From the NCBI RefSeq assembly GCF_004962245.1, contig NZ_SUHQ01000033.1, forward strand, positions 1-64,000: a DNA stretch of 64,000 nucleotides, given 5' to 3'. This stretch comes from Mesorhizobium sp. (GTDB lineage: Bacteria; Pseudomonadota; Alphaproteobacteria; Rhizobiales; Rhizobiaceae). Shown in pieces: positions 9,895-18,602 of the stretch. The position numbers and the translations under genes were made by a program. Positions within the stretch are counted from its first letter, which is position 1. Each line of letters opens with the position of its first letter. The notes under the pieces were generated by a model. The model was given only the letters and a program-made list of their open reading frames with translations, was not told where the DNA came from and made no database searches.

Positions 9895-11118
9895 TTATTC
9901 GCCAAGAATCGGAAATGGTGTGATCGACCAATCGATTAAGTCGACGGCACGCTGAAGTATCGCCTCGGTCTCAGTAAGGCTGGGTGAAGTGGCGACGACA
10001 TATCCCATACAGTCTCGGTAATCGCCTTTCCTGACGATCGGCGTCTTGGGTTCAATATAGAATTTGACCTCGGCGACACCTGGTATAGCAGCCGCCTGAC
10101 TGTGGCCATCGATCCAATCAAGCGTGCCATCGCGATCAGCAATCAGGTGCCGCACGGCCGCAGTGTGCGTATGCCTTCTGCGCAAATTGCATTCCTCGCC
10201 GATGACAAGCTTGATGTGCTCGGTGACGGGATCGATACCGTAGGCCAGCTCGACCATCTGAGGAGTGGGTGCACCCGCAAGGCGCGGGTTGACTTCAATG
10301 ACGACTGGGCCAAGCTCCGTCCACCGGAATTCAATGCAGGTTGGCCCCCAGCCAAGGCCGAGAGCTTGCAAACAGTTCAGCGAAACATCGGCGATATGTT
10401 TATGCTCGTCATCCCTTAGCGAGGCCGGATAGGTGAACTCACGATAGACGAAATGCGGTGGGCTGCCGAAGTCACCGGTGAAAATCCCAATGACCTCATC
10501 TCCCATTATGTCGGCGCAATAGTAGAGGCCTCGTGCGAATTCTTCGACCAGTATCCTCGGCGAAGACGCCCATATGTGCTTCCCGCCCAACAGATAGGTC
10601 GTATGCTCGGCTAATTCATCGACGTTGCGGCACAGTCGGACACCCATGCTGCCGATGCCTACAGCTGGCTTAAGAATCACCGGCAGGCCGATCTCCGCGG
10701 CAGAGCGTTCTACGTCCGTCGCATTCGCTGCTACGCGATAAGCAGGTATTGGAACGCCGGCCTCGGCGAGGAGTTGACGTTGAGCGAATTTGTCGCAGCA
10801 TCGTTCAATCGACTCGGGATTCGGTCCGGGTAGATCGAAGTACCGGCAGAGCTTGCCGACTGTCGCATAGACCGACTCCTGGGCACTGGTTATGCCAGCA
10901 ATGTCATACGTCGCAAGTAGCCGGGAACATTCGTGGATTAGCGCATCGAGATTGTCTGTATCGACACGGACTACCTCAATTCCTCCCGCTGCAAGATAGT
11001 CGTACTTAGCTGGATCAGCCAACAGGGTAATTGGATGAAGCGCAAGACGTTGGGCCGCTTGGACGTATCGCAGCATATTGCTTGCGCCTTCGACCAGGAT
11101 GAGCGCTCTTGTTGCCAT
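9895..11118 (-). CDS. ATP-grasp ligase, copy 1
   Basis: 407 residues. The N-terminal pre-ATP-grasp domain ('ALILVEGASNMLRYVQAAQRLALHPITLLAD') is followed by the ATP-grasp core: 'CCDKFAQRQLLAEAGVPIPAY', the nucleotide-binding 'LPVILKPAVGIGSMGVRL', and the metal-binding 'GPVVIEVNPRLAGAPTPQMVELAYGID'. The family joins a carboxylate to an amine via an acyl-phosphate, often making dipeptides or modified amino acids (carnosine synthase and L-amino acid ligase relatives). The substrate is unknown. It is a clear paralogue of 38750-40030, same strand, about 28 kb away, with a similar upstream region. ATG 11118 is preceded by CGGAGAG. The downstream boundary abuts an IS3 relic. Confidence 0.8.
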   Translation of the reverse strand: MATRALILVEGASNMLRYVQAAQRLALHPITLLADPAKYDYLAAGGIEVVRVDTDNLDALIHECSRLLATYDIAGITSAQESVYATVGKLCRYFDLPGPNPESIERCCDKFAQRQLLAEAGVPIPAYRVAANATDVERSAAEIGLPVILKPAVGIGSMGVRLCRNVDELAEHTTYLLGGKHIWASSPRILVEEFARGLYYCADIMGDEVIGIFTGDFGSPPHFVYREFTYPASLRDDEHKHIADVSLNCLQALGLGWGPTCIEFRWTELGPVVIEVNPRLAGAPTPQMVELAYGIDPVTEHIKLVIGEECNLRRRHTHTAAVRHLIADRDGTLDWIDGHSQAAAIPGVAEVKFYIEPKTPIVRKGDYRDCMGYVVATSPSLTETEAILQRAVDLIDWSITPFPILGE

Positions 11119-11292
11119 TGGATTTGACTCTCCGTTGCGTGCTTTGCGGCGGCCTGAGCGTAGTCGGCATCAGCTTATTCAGCCGTGCCTGACCTCAGAC
11201 CTTGCGGTTAAGTACCATTGTCAGTGATTCCCGTTCGCAAAGATCCTGTAAATTCATTTGAAGGATCTGTTGCAGCGTTTGCCTAAGAGCCC

Positions 11293-11526
11293 GTGTGCCA
11301 TCGAGCGTCTGAATCAATTTCGGAGGACAAATTGCATGTCACAATTCATTCGCGCGATCTTTGTAACTGCACCGGCGACTTACAGGCCGGTATCAAAGCT
11401 CTGGAACCTGATCGTGCCCTCGGCTACCCGGTTGCAATTGGGTTTCCCGATGATGCAGGGACTGAGTTAGTCTATTTCCGGCCTGGAGCTTACGAGCAGT
11501 TCAGGATGTTATGCTTGGCATCCTAA
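11293..11526 (+). CDS. hypothetical small protein
   Basis: A 77-codon ORF divergent from ATP-grasp copy 1. The middle reads 'DLQAGIKALEPDRALGYPVAIGFPDDAGTELVYFRPGAYEQF', which looks protein-like in composition, but I recognise no family. No good ribosome site precedes the ATG. It may be a real small gene or the tail of a decayed one. Confidence 0.3.
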   Translation: MCHRASESISEDKLHVTIHSRDLCNCTGDLQAGIKALEPDRALGYPVAIGFPDDAGTELVYFRPGAYEQFRMLCLAS

Positions 11527-11589
11527 CGCCCAAGCGGCTGGTCCGTGAGGCGTCGTGCTGAGCGCAGTCCGGACACAGAGCACGACCGG

Positions 11590-12011
11590 CATGCCAAGAG
11601 CGGGGCGAAGACGTGGATGAACATCGTCAAGCAGGTGAGCGGCGCCATCAGGCCGCCGGCACCCTCCACGGTCCGGTGAAATACCGGCCTGCTCGCAGGC
11701 AAACAGCGTGACCTCGTCGGAGATGAACAGGGTTAGATAGGATTCGGCGATGCACTTCAGTTCGGCCAGTTCGCGGGCGGGTACATCCGCATGCCGCCGG
11801 CGCCTAACACCAGCGGCTCGACAATGATCACCGCAGCCCTTTGGTTGCGGGTGAACGCCTCGAAGGCGCCGAGCGATCCACCATGCCGACGGCCAGAAAG
11901 GGGATTGTGTCGACCTCGAAGAGCAGCGCTCATAGCGGGATTGAAGGCGCCACGTGCACCGACGCTCATCGCCCCGATAACGTCCCAGGAGAGGTGACGG
12001 CTATCCGCCAA
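11590..12011 (-). pseudogene. bioA: bioA fragment (adenosylmethionine-8-amino-7-oxononanoate aminotransferase)
   Basis: Minus-strand frames read 'DVIGAMSVGARGAFN', 'SLGAFEAFTRNQRAAVIIVEPLVLGAGGMRMYPP', then after a frameshift 'ELKCIAESYLTLFISDEV' and 'LFACEQAGISPD'. This is the central part of BioA, which transfers an amino group from S-adenosylmethionine in biotin synthesis. Both ends, including the PLP lysine region, are missing and at least two shifts are present, so it is non-functional. Biotin genes are known on rhizobial symbiosis islands. Confidence 0.75.
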
Positions 12012-12428
12012 GCCGCTCGATCAAGAAAATGGCGTATGGAATTGACCGTTATGTGTTCGGTGGCCGCTTAGCAGGTTTTCAGTCGCGCGCAAGCTTCGAT
12101 GCTGTGATGAACGTTGGGCGGAGCGGGATTCTACTGTCGGTCGCTGGCGGATAAATTTGCATCTGCGCTTGCGAAGATGTTCACGTCCGTGAAGCTCTCG
12201 GGCGTCGATGCCGTTTAAACTGCAGAGCCACCATTAGAAACGATCAGGCCTTGGCTTGGCAGGTTGCAGCGAGGTGACTGTCGTCCAGACCCTAGCCATC
12301 TGAAAACGCGATGGCGGGGTCCGGGACATTATATTGGCGAACTGAACGGCAAGTGGCGCATACTTAGCTTAGCGAGCAGCCGATCGAACTGCATCCGCCC
12401 GTCAACGCCGTCCGGAAAATTGAGCGAA

Positions 12429-13685
12429 GTGAAAGTGCACATCCAAGACATCCTTCTCGCGCCAGGTAGTGGCGCATTTTTCTATGACGACCAGGCTGCG
12501 ATCGGCGCCGGCGCAACCCAGGATAGTCTCATTTATCCGGGCGAGCCGATAACGCCTGGGTTCACGTCAATTCGCGTTCCGGCATCTTCGCTCAGCATCG
12601 GGCTTGTTCTCACCGACGGCACCGTTGTTTGGGGCGACATGATGGGCGTTCAGTACTCTGGTGCCGGCGGACGTGATCCTTTGTTCGAAACTGCTCAAAT
12701 CTCGGATTTGACGTCGCGGGTTGTGGTGCCCCGGCTTCTCGATGTCGACGTCTCTCGTTACCTCGATGCCTGCGTGAAGGTTTTCGAGCCCCTCGAGCAC
12801 AAGCGGTTACCTCTCGCGATTGAGTATGGCGTCAGCCAGGCGCTCCTTCGCGCAACGTCCCATCTTCACCGTACGACGATGGCGGAAGTCGTATGCAGTG
12901 AATTTAACCTACCGCTACCAACGCGTAGGGTCCCGATCTACTGTCAGAGCGGCGATGCTCGCGAAATTAACGTCGATAAGATGATTCTGAAGGCCGTGGA
13001 TGTGCTTCCCCACGGCCTGATCAACTCACGGCAGAAATTCGGCGTAGACGGCCAAACCTTCATGGGGTTCGTGAAGTGGGTTGCAATGCGTACGCGCGAA
13101 ATCGGCCGCCCGGGGTACCATCCGGTGCTGCATTTCGATGTGTACGGCTGGATCGGCCAGGAAATCGGCCTGGAGCCGCAACGGATCGCCGATTTTATCT
13201 GCAAGGTTGCTGATACCGTCCCGGGGTTCACGCTCAACATCGAGTGCCCGGCGGATTTTGGTTCGAAGCAAGCTCAAATTGAGAACTACGCCAAGATCGT
13301 ATCGAGTTTGGACAGCCGGGGTTCCAGTGCTCGCATTGTCGTGGATGAGAGATGCAACACGCTTGAGGATATTCGGCTCTTTGCCGAAGCGAGGGCCGCG
13401 CATCTCATCCAAATCAAGACCCCCGATGTCGGCTCATTGGCTGACACGGCACGCGCCGTGCTTCTGTGTAAGGAGAACAGGGTAGGGGCGTATGTCGGTG
13501 GAAGCTGTACCGAGACGGATCTCTCTGCTCAGGCATCGGTCCACATATCGGTGGCGACCCAGGCGGACATGATGCTGGCAAAGCCCGGAATGGGTGTTGA
13601 CGAGGCGTTCTCGATTGTAGGCAATGAACAAAACCGGTTGCTGGCGATGCTGAATCGTCGGACGCAGGCCGAAAACGTTGGATGA
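12429..13685 (+). CDS. methylaspartate ammonia-lyase
   Basis: Converts (2S,3S)-3-methylaspartate to mesaconate plus ammonia. From GTG 12429 the protein is 418 residues, close to the usual ~413, and its N-terminus aligns ('VKVHIQDILLAPGSGAFFYDDQAAIGAG'). The ORF track's start at 12264 adds 55 unlikely residues; TTG 12420 is an alternative. Enolase-superfamily features are present: 'HFDVYG' (general-acid His region), 'VDERCN', the catalytic lysine in 'LIQIKTPDVGS', and the C-terminal 'GGSCTETDLSAQ...KPGMGVDE'. It is the first gene of a same-strand cluster with the CoA-transferase 16 bases downstream. No glutamate mutase gene accompanies it, so its substrate must come from elsewhere. Confidence 0.88.
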   Translation: MKVHIQDILLAPGSGAFFYDDQAAIGAGATQDSLIYPGEPITPGFTSIRVPASSLSIGLVLTDGTVVWGDMMGVQYSGAGGRDPLFETAQISDLTSRVVVPRLLDVDVSRYLDACVKVFEPLEHKRLPLAIEYGVSQALLRATSHLHRTTMAEVVCSEFNLPLPTRRVPIYCQSGDAREINVDKMILKAVDVLPHGLINSRQKFGVDGQTFMGFVKWVAMRTREIGRPGYHPVLHFDVYGWIGQEIGLEPQRIADFICKVADTVPGFTLNIECPADFGSKQAQIENYAKIVSSLDSRGSSARIVVDERCNTLEDIRLFAEARAAHLIQIKTPDVGSLADTARAVLLCKENRVGAYVGGSCTETDLSAQASVHISVATQADMMLAKPGMGVDEAFSIVGNEQNRLLAMLNRRTQAENVG

Positions 13686-13701
13686 AAAAGCACGGTGTCG
13701 C

Positions 13702-14853
13702 ATGCAGAACTCTCTTGAGGGGATCACCGTCGTTGCTGTGGAGCAGGCTGTGGCCGCGCCCTATGTCTCATCTCGTCTTGCGGACGCGGGCGCCCGGGTC
13801 ATCAAGGTCGAAAGGCCCGAAGGGGATTTTGCTCGAAACTACGATAAGTTGGTGCGGGGACAGAGCGCTTACTTCGTTTGGCTCAACCGAGGCAAGGAAT
13901 CGGTTTGTTTGGACCTTAGGTCGGAGGCGGACCGTGCCGTTCTGGACTCACTTGTTGCTGCTGCTGACGTCTTTATCCAGAACCTGAAGCCGGGCAGTAT
14001 CGAGAAACTGGGTTTCGGGTCTGCGGATCTGCGCCGACGCTTTCCGCGGCTGATCACCTGCGACATTTCGGGGTTTGGGGAGGGGGGGCCATTTTCCCAC
14101 CTGAAGGCTTATGATCTCATCGTCCAGGCCGAAACTGGTCTGTGTGCTATCACCGGTACGCATCAGGGGCCCGCCCGGGTAGGGGTTTCGGTTTGCGACA
14201 TTTCGGCAGGCATGACAGCACATAGTGCCGTCCTACAAGCGCTGTATCACCGCGAGGTCACCGGCGAGGGGACTAGCATTCAGGTGTCACTGTTCGATGC
14301 CGTCGCCGACTGGATGAATGTACCGGTTCTGCAACACGACTACAGCAGCTACCATACGGTGCGCGCGGGCGTCAAACACCCCTCACTGGCGCCGTATGGC
14401 GCCTATCGCTGCGGCGATGGCAAGGACGTCATCTTCTCCGTCCAGAATGACCGGGAATGGGTGAATTTCTGCGAGAAATTCCTGAAGCGGCCTGAACTCA
14501 CACGTGCACTTGGTTTCGCCGACAACATGGAGCGCCTCGGTCACCGTCCGCAACTTGATGCGATCATCGAAGCGCGTTTCTCCAAACTGTCCAGCGAGGA
14601 GGCGATGCAGGAGCTTGAGGCGGCCGGTTTGGCATATGGGCGACTGAACGAAGTGGCGGATATTTCAAGGCATCCACATGTTCGCAGGGTTGAGATTGGT
14701 ACCCCTGAAGGAACCGTGGAGGCGATAGCCCCGGCTGCGATCTTCAACTCTGAGCGACCCTCATTACGGCCAGTTCCGGCTCTTGGCGCCCATACAGACG
14801 CTGTCCGAGAGGAGGTTCGAGCAGGTTTGCGCGGAAGAGCCGCGTCAGCATGA
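13702..14853 (+). CDS. type III (CaiB/BaiF) CoA-transferase
   Basis: 383 residues from ATG 13702 ('MQNSLEGITVVAVEQAVAAPYVSSRLADAGARVIKVERPEGD'). The family moves CoA between carboxylic acids and carries the conserved Asp in 'YDLIVQAETGL' with a glycine-rich loop 'ISGFGEGGPFS'. Enzymes of this type include mesaconyl-CoA isomerase and succinyl-CoA:mesaconate or citramalate CoA-transferase. Sitting between methylaspartate ammonia-lyase and a CitE-like lyase, activation of citramalate or mesaconate to its CoA ester is the best guess. It is likely co-transcribed with its neighbours. Confidence 0.85.
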   Translation: MQNSLEGITVVAVEQAVAAPYVSSRLADAGARVIKVERPEGDFARNYDKLVRGQSAYFVWLNRGKESVCLDLRSEADRAVLDSLVAAADVFIQNLKPGSIEKLGFGSADLRRRFPRLITCDISGFGEGGPFSHLKAYDLIVQAETGLCAITGTHQGPARVGVSVCDISAGMTAHSAVLQALYHREVTGEGTSIQVSLFDAVADWMNVPVLQHDYSSYHTVRAGVKHPSLAPYGAYRCGDGKDVIFSVQNDREWVNFCEKFLKRPELTRALGFADNMERLGHRPQLDAIIEARFSKLSSEEAMQELEAAGLAYGRLNEVADISRHPHVRRVEIGTPEGTVEAIAPAAIFNSERPSLRPVPALGAHTDAVREEVRAGLRGRAASA

Positions 14854-14989
14854 GCGTGCCTCTTTTCGGGAAGGGAGCGCGATCGCGATTTACAGAGTGC
14901 ATGCCTAGTCCTGCGTCCTCCGAGTGCCACGGCCGCCCAGCAAGCTCACTGACACCGCCCGCGCTAGAATCGACCGCAGAGGCGACTTC

Positions 14990-15901
14990 ATGAACGACGC
15001 CGTTCAGGCCGTTGAAAGCCCGATGTCTGTTCCCCGCTGGAGATCTCTCCTCTTCGTTCCTTCTCATGTTCCGCGTTTTGTGGAGGCCGCTCATGAGCGC
15101 GGGGCAGATGGCATCATACTCGACCTCGAGGACTCCGTTCCCCAGGATCAAAAAGATGAGTCACGAAGGCAGCTTTCTGCGTCCGTGACAAAGGTGGGCC
15201 GCAAGGGCGGATATGTTTTAGTTCGCGTGAATCGTGGTTTGCGCGCCTTGGCGGCAGATCTCGATGCAGCCGTGATTGCGGGTGTTGATGCACTCGTTCT
15301 TCCGAAGACGGCTTCGGCAGAGTGGGTATCAGAGATCGCGAATGCGGTTTCGGAACTTGAACGAGAAAGAAATCTTGCCCAGGGACGCATTCGATTCGTT
15401 GCCCAAATAGAGACTCCTGGAGCATTGCAAAGTCTCTCAGCCATTGCGTCGGCCCATCCCAGGATGGTTGCAATGGCGCTGGGTCCTGAAGACTTCAGTG
15501 CCTCTGTTGGCGGTGCCCCGGAACTCGACCTTCTTTTGACACCGAACCTTTCTGTTCTGTTTGCCGCTCGCGCCGCAGGCTTGCTACCGCTTGGCTTCGT
15601 AGGAAGTATCGGCGAGTTCTCAGACAATGATAGACTTCGTGAAGCCGCGGCGCATGCGCGGCGGCTTGGCTTTGCCGGAGCTTTGGCGATCCATCCAAAC
15701 CAGGTTGCCATATTCAATGAGGCTTTTTCGCCAAGCCCACAGGAACTCGAATGGGCCCGTCGTGTCCTCGCGGCGGAAAAAGATGCGACGGCGCAGGGCA
15801 GAGGCGCGTTCGCCTTGGACGGAAAGATGGTCGATCCACCGGTTATCCGAAGGGCACGAGAAATCATCGCCACGGATCCGGGCACCGAGTTGGCCGTTTG
15901 A
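14990..15901 (+). CDS. HpcH/HpaI-CitE family CoA ester lyase (citramalyl/malyl-CoA lyase-like)
   Basis: 303 residues from ATG 14990; the family core begins 'PRWRSLLFVPSHVPRFVEAAHERGADGIILDLEDSVPQDQKDE'. That segment, 'QIETPGALQSLSAIA' and 'ALGPEDFSASVG' carry the acidic Mg-binding residues and the Arg of CitE/Mcl lyases. The reaction would be Mg-dependent retro-Claisen cleavage, here most simply (S)-citramalyl-CoA to acetyl-CoA plus pyruvate. It follows the CoA-transferase by 136 bases and precedes a LysR gene on the same strand. The start at 14924 in the track adds an arginine-rich stretch not expected in the family. Confidence 0.83.
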   Translation: MNDAVQAVESPMSVPRWRSLLFVPSHVPRFVEAAHERGADGIILDLEDSVPQDQKDESRRQLSASVTKVGRKGGYVLVRVNRGLRALAADLDAAVIAGVDALVLPKTASAEWVSEIANAVSELERERNLAQGRIRFVAQIETPGALQSLSAIASAHPRMVAMALGPEDFSASVGGAPELDLLLTPNLSVLFAARAAGLLPLGFVGSIGEFSDNDRLREAAAHARRLGFAGALAIHPNQVAIFNEAFSPSPQELEWARRVLAAEKDATAQGRGAFALDGKMVDPPVIRRAREIIATDPGTELAV

Positions 15902-16039
15902 GGCCTCAGCAGGTTGGTCAAACCAGATTGGGACGACACGACAGCAAGGCGTCATGCAGCTCGGCACAATTATTGCTGTCGCGCCATCACATTTCGAGAT
16001 AGATTACGTCAATTGCAGTCCGCCCTCGGAAGAGTACCC

Positions 16040-16966
16040 GTGGAAATCAGGCAGTTAAGATACTTCGTTGGCGTGGTCGAAGCAGGCAGTTTCACGAAGG
16101 CCGCTGGCTTTCTGAATGTCGCCCAGAGTGCGCTGAGTCTGCATGTGCGCCAATTGGAGGAAGGCTTCGGGACTCAGCTGCTGATACGCGACAGGACCGG
16201 CGTGAGCGTGACGGCGTCAGGAGCCAAACTGCTCGAGCGGGCGCGGGCAATTCTCAAAGAAATTCGACTTACCGAGGTGGAATTGACCAACACAGCCGCT
16301 TCCCCTGCCGGGGAGGTGACTATTGGCATTCCGTCTGGAGCTGCTCGCGTCCTGAGCGGTCCGCTGCTTGAGGCGGTGAGAAACGAACTGCCCAAGGTTT
16401 CCCTCAAGATGGTCGAGGGCATGACGGGACCGTTGGAGGAGTGGATGGCCGCTGGACGCTTCAATCTGGCGGTTCTGTACCGCACCGCAGACAGTGTGGG
16501 GCGAATGACGGTGCTAGCGCGCGAAGACCTTTGTCTGGTGGTTCCGTCCGGCGAGCCACCGTTTGAAGATGCGATATCTCTGGCTGACCTGCATGCATTC
16601 CCCCTGGCGGTTCCCATGCGCAACAACAATGTCAGGCGTTCGGTGGCTGATGTCGTCGCACAACACGGTTGCGCGCTGGACGTCAAGTTTGAAGTGGACT
16701 CCCTCTCAACGATCATCAACATGGTCGTAGAGGGAAAAGCGCATTCTATTCTCGCCCCGTCTGCGGTTCAGAAAGAAGCCTCCCAAGGGCTGGTCCGGAC
16801 TGTCAAGATCGTCGATCCGGTGATTACCCGCTCCGTGGTGCTTGCTGTAAATCCCAAAGATGAGCGTTCTGCGGCCGTTTCTGCGGTCCGCAAGCTCATT
16901 CCGAAGGTCGCCAGAGCATTGATTGAAACCCGGGACTGGGCAGCGGTGGCGCCTGAGGCGACCTGA
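16040..16966 (+). CDS. LysR-family transcriptional regulator
   Basis: 308 residues from GTG 16040, which places 'VEIRQLRYFVGVVEAGSFTKAAGFLNVAQSALSLHVRQLEEGFGTQLLIR' at the N-terminus as in all LysR proteins; the track's ATG 15914 lies in untranslated sequence. The C-terminal two-lobe effector domain runs from about residue 90. 'LDVKFEVDSLSTIINMVVEGKAHSILAPSAV' resembles the Nac/Cbl-like subgroup. It sits inside the methylaspartate cluster and is probably its regulator, responding to an intermediate. Unusually it is not divergent from the genes it would control. Confidence 0.85.
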   Translation: MEIRQLRYFVGVVEAGSFTKAAGFLNVAQSALSLHVRQLEEGFGTQLLIRDRTGVSVTASGAKLLERARAILKEIRLTEVELTNTAASPAGEVTIGIPSGAARVLSGPLLEAVRNELPKVSLKMVEGMTGPLEEWMAAGRFNLAVLYRTADSVGRMTVLAREDLCLVVPSGEPPFEDAISLADLHAFPLAVPMRNNNVRRSVADVVAQHGCALDVKFEVDSLSTIINMVVEGKAHSILAPSAVQKEASQGLVRTVKIVDPVITRSVVLAVNPKDERSAAVSAVRKLIPKVARALIETRDWAAVAPEAT

Positions 16967-17162
16967 CAACCTAACCTGTAAAGCTGGGCATAATCTTTTG
17001 CGGCCATCAGGACCAGCCCGATCTGGATTCGAGATGGATTTCGGCAATATTCGATATTTGACCCGCCGCGACCATCGCGATGAAACTGGCTCAAGCGAGT
17101 TCAGCAGTTTCGATATCGAAACTGCGCTCGTATGGCAAGAATTCAGTCAAGTGGAGCCCGCG

Positions 17163-18596
17163 ATGTCCGACGCTAAGAGTTACGAGCTCTTCATTAACGG
17201 CAAATGGCGAGCCGGTGGTAGCCGAGCCACTTTGCCGGTGATCAACCCGGCGACGGAGGAGGTATTTGCCTCAGTGGCCTCGGCTACGGTTTCAGACTTG
17301 GATGAAGCTCTTGCTTCGGCAGAACGCAGCCGCAGGGCGTGGTCCTCACGACCCGCCAAAGAGCGTGGCGAGATCCTCGTCTCTGCCGCCAGCATTCTGG
17401 CAGAGAAAGCTGGCGCCGCAGCCAGGGACCTGTCGTGCGAACAGGGAAAGACGATTGCCGAAGCGACAGGAGAATACGCGCGCGCAGTCGAAACGCTGGA
17501 ATGGAATGGCCGGCATGCCGATGAGTTGTCGGCCCCGATTCCGTTGGGCTCGAACAGGATGATAGCCCCCGAGCCGCTCGGTGTCGTCGCTGCATTTACG
17601 CCATGGAACTATCCGGCCGTTCTTATCGCCCGCAAGCTCGCCCCCGCGCTGGCGGCAGGCTGCCCGGTGATCCTCAAAGGGGCCGAGGAGACGCCAAGCG
17701 TGGCTGTCCATATCGTGGAATCTTTGCGTCAAGCAGGGATACCGGAAGGCGTGGTCAACCTGGTGTTCGGTGTTCCTGTGCATATATCGCGGCATCTGCT
17801 CAGTTCGCCAATTGTGAAAGTCTTGACGTTCACGGGGTCGACCGCTGTTGGAAAACAGCTGGCCACGCTGGCCGCGAATAATTTGCAGCGCTGCATCCTT
17901 GAGCTCGGTGGACATTCCCCGGTTATTGTGTGCGAAGATGCGGATCTGGCAAAGGTGATACCGGCTATTTCGGAATACAAATTCGAGTGCGCGGGCCAGA
18001 GTTGTAATGCGCCCAGCAGGATTCTTGTCGCCCGATCCCGCTGGGAGGAATTCCTGTTCCGGATGACGGAGGCGGTCCGAAAAATCAGGATCGGTCCACC
18101 AGATGACCCTGCAACGCAAATGGGGCCAATGGCAAACGCGCGGCGAATCGAGGCCATGCAACGCCTGACCAAAGATGCGGTAGAGGGCGGCGCCCGCATC
18201 GAGACCGGTGGCACCCCCCTTGACCGACCGGGGTTTTACTGGCCGCCAACCATCCTGACGGGCGTACCGAAGGAAGCGAGAGTGCTTCATGAAGAGCCGT
18301 TCGGACCGATTCTCACCGTGGCGCCTTTCGATACGATCGAAGAGGCGATCGAGGAAGCCAACGCCACCGAGTACGGGCTGGCCGCCTACTTGTTCACTGG
18401 CGTTGCCGATACGCAAGAGAAGCTTATCAATGGTCTTTCTGCGGGCGCTGTTAGTGTGAATTACCTGAAAGGGGTTTCCGCTGATGCCCCTTATGGAGGA
18501 GTCAAGCAAAGCGGCTATGGATATGAAGGCGGCGAGCAGGGGGTGCGAAGCTTCCAAATCCTTAAAATGGTGAATGGCCTCGGTTCATTTGGATAA
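17163..18596 (+). CDS. NAD(P)-dependent aldehyde dehydrogenase
   Basis: 477 residues from ATG 17163 ('MSDAKSYELFINGKWRAGG'). Conserved features: the Rossmann-associated 'FTPWNYPAVLIARKLAPALAAGC', 'FTGSTAVGKQL', the catalytic Glu in 'ILELGGHSPVIV', the catalytic Cys in 'ECAGQSCNAPSRILV', and 'EEPFGPILTVAPF'. It resembles the succinate-semialdehyde/GabD-like branch, so the substrate is probably a small semialdehyde. It ends six bases before the fumarase/mesaconase gene, so the two are co-transcribed. Its role in the cluster is not obvious from the methylaspartate route; it may serve a side branch. Confidence 0.85.
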   Translation: MSDAKSYELFINGKWRAGGSRATLPVINPATEEVFASVASATVSDLDEALASAERSRRAWSSRPAKERGEILVSAASILAEKAGAAARDLSCEQGKTIAEATGEYARAVETLEWNGRHADELSAPIPLGSNRMIAPEPLGVVAAFTPWNYPAVLIARKLAPALAAGCPVILKGAEETPSVAVHIVESLRQAGIPEGVVNLVFGVPVHISRHLLSSPIVKVLTFTGSTAVGKQLATLAANNLQRCILELGGHSPVIVCEDADLAKVIPAISEYKFECAGQSCNAPSRILVARSRWEEFLFRMTEAVRKIRIGPPDDPATQMGPMANARRIEAMQRLTKDAVEGGARIETGGTPLDRPGFYWPPTILTGVPKEARVLHEEPFGPILTVAPFDTIEEAIEEANATEYGLAAYLFTGVADTQEKLINGLSAGAVSVNYLKGVSADAPYGGVKQSGYGYEGGEQGVRSFQILKMVNGLGSFG

Positions 18597-18602
18597 AATC
18601 CG

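Noticed and set aside
17346-18557. 403-codon minus-strand ORF
   Set aside because: It lies entirely antisense to the aldehyde dehydrogenase, an artefact of high GC content.
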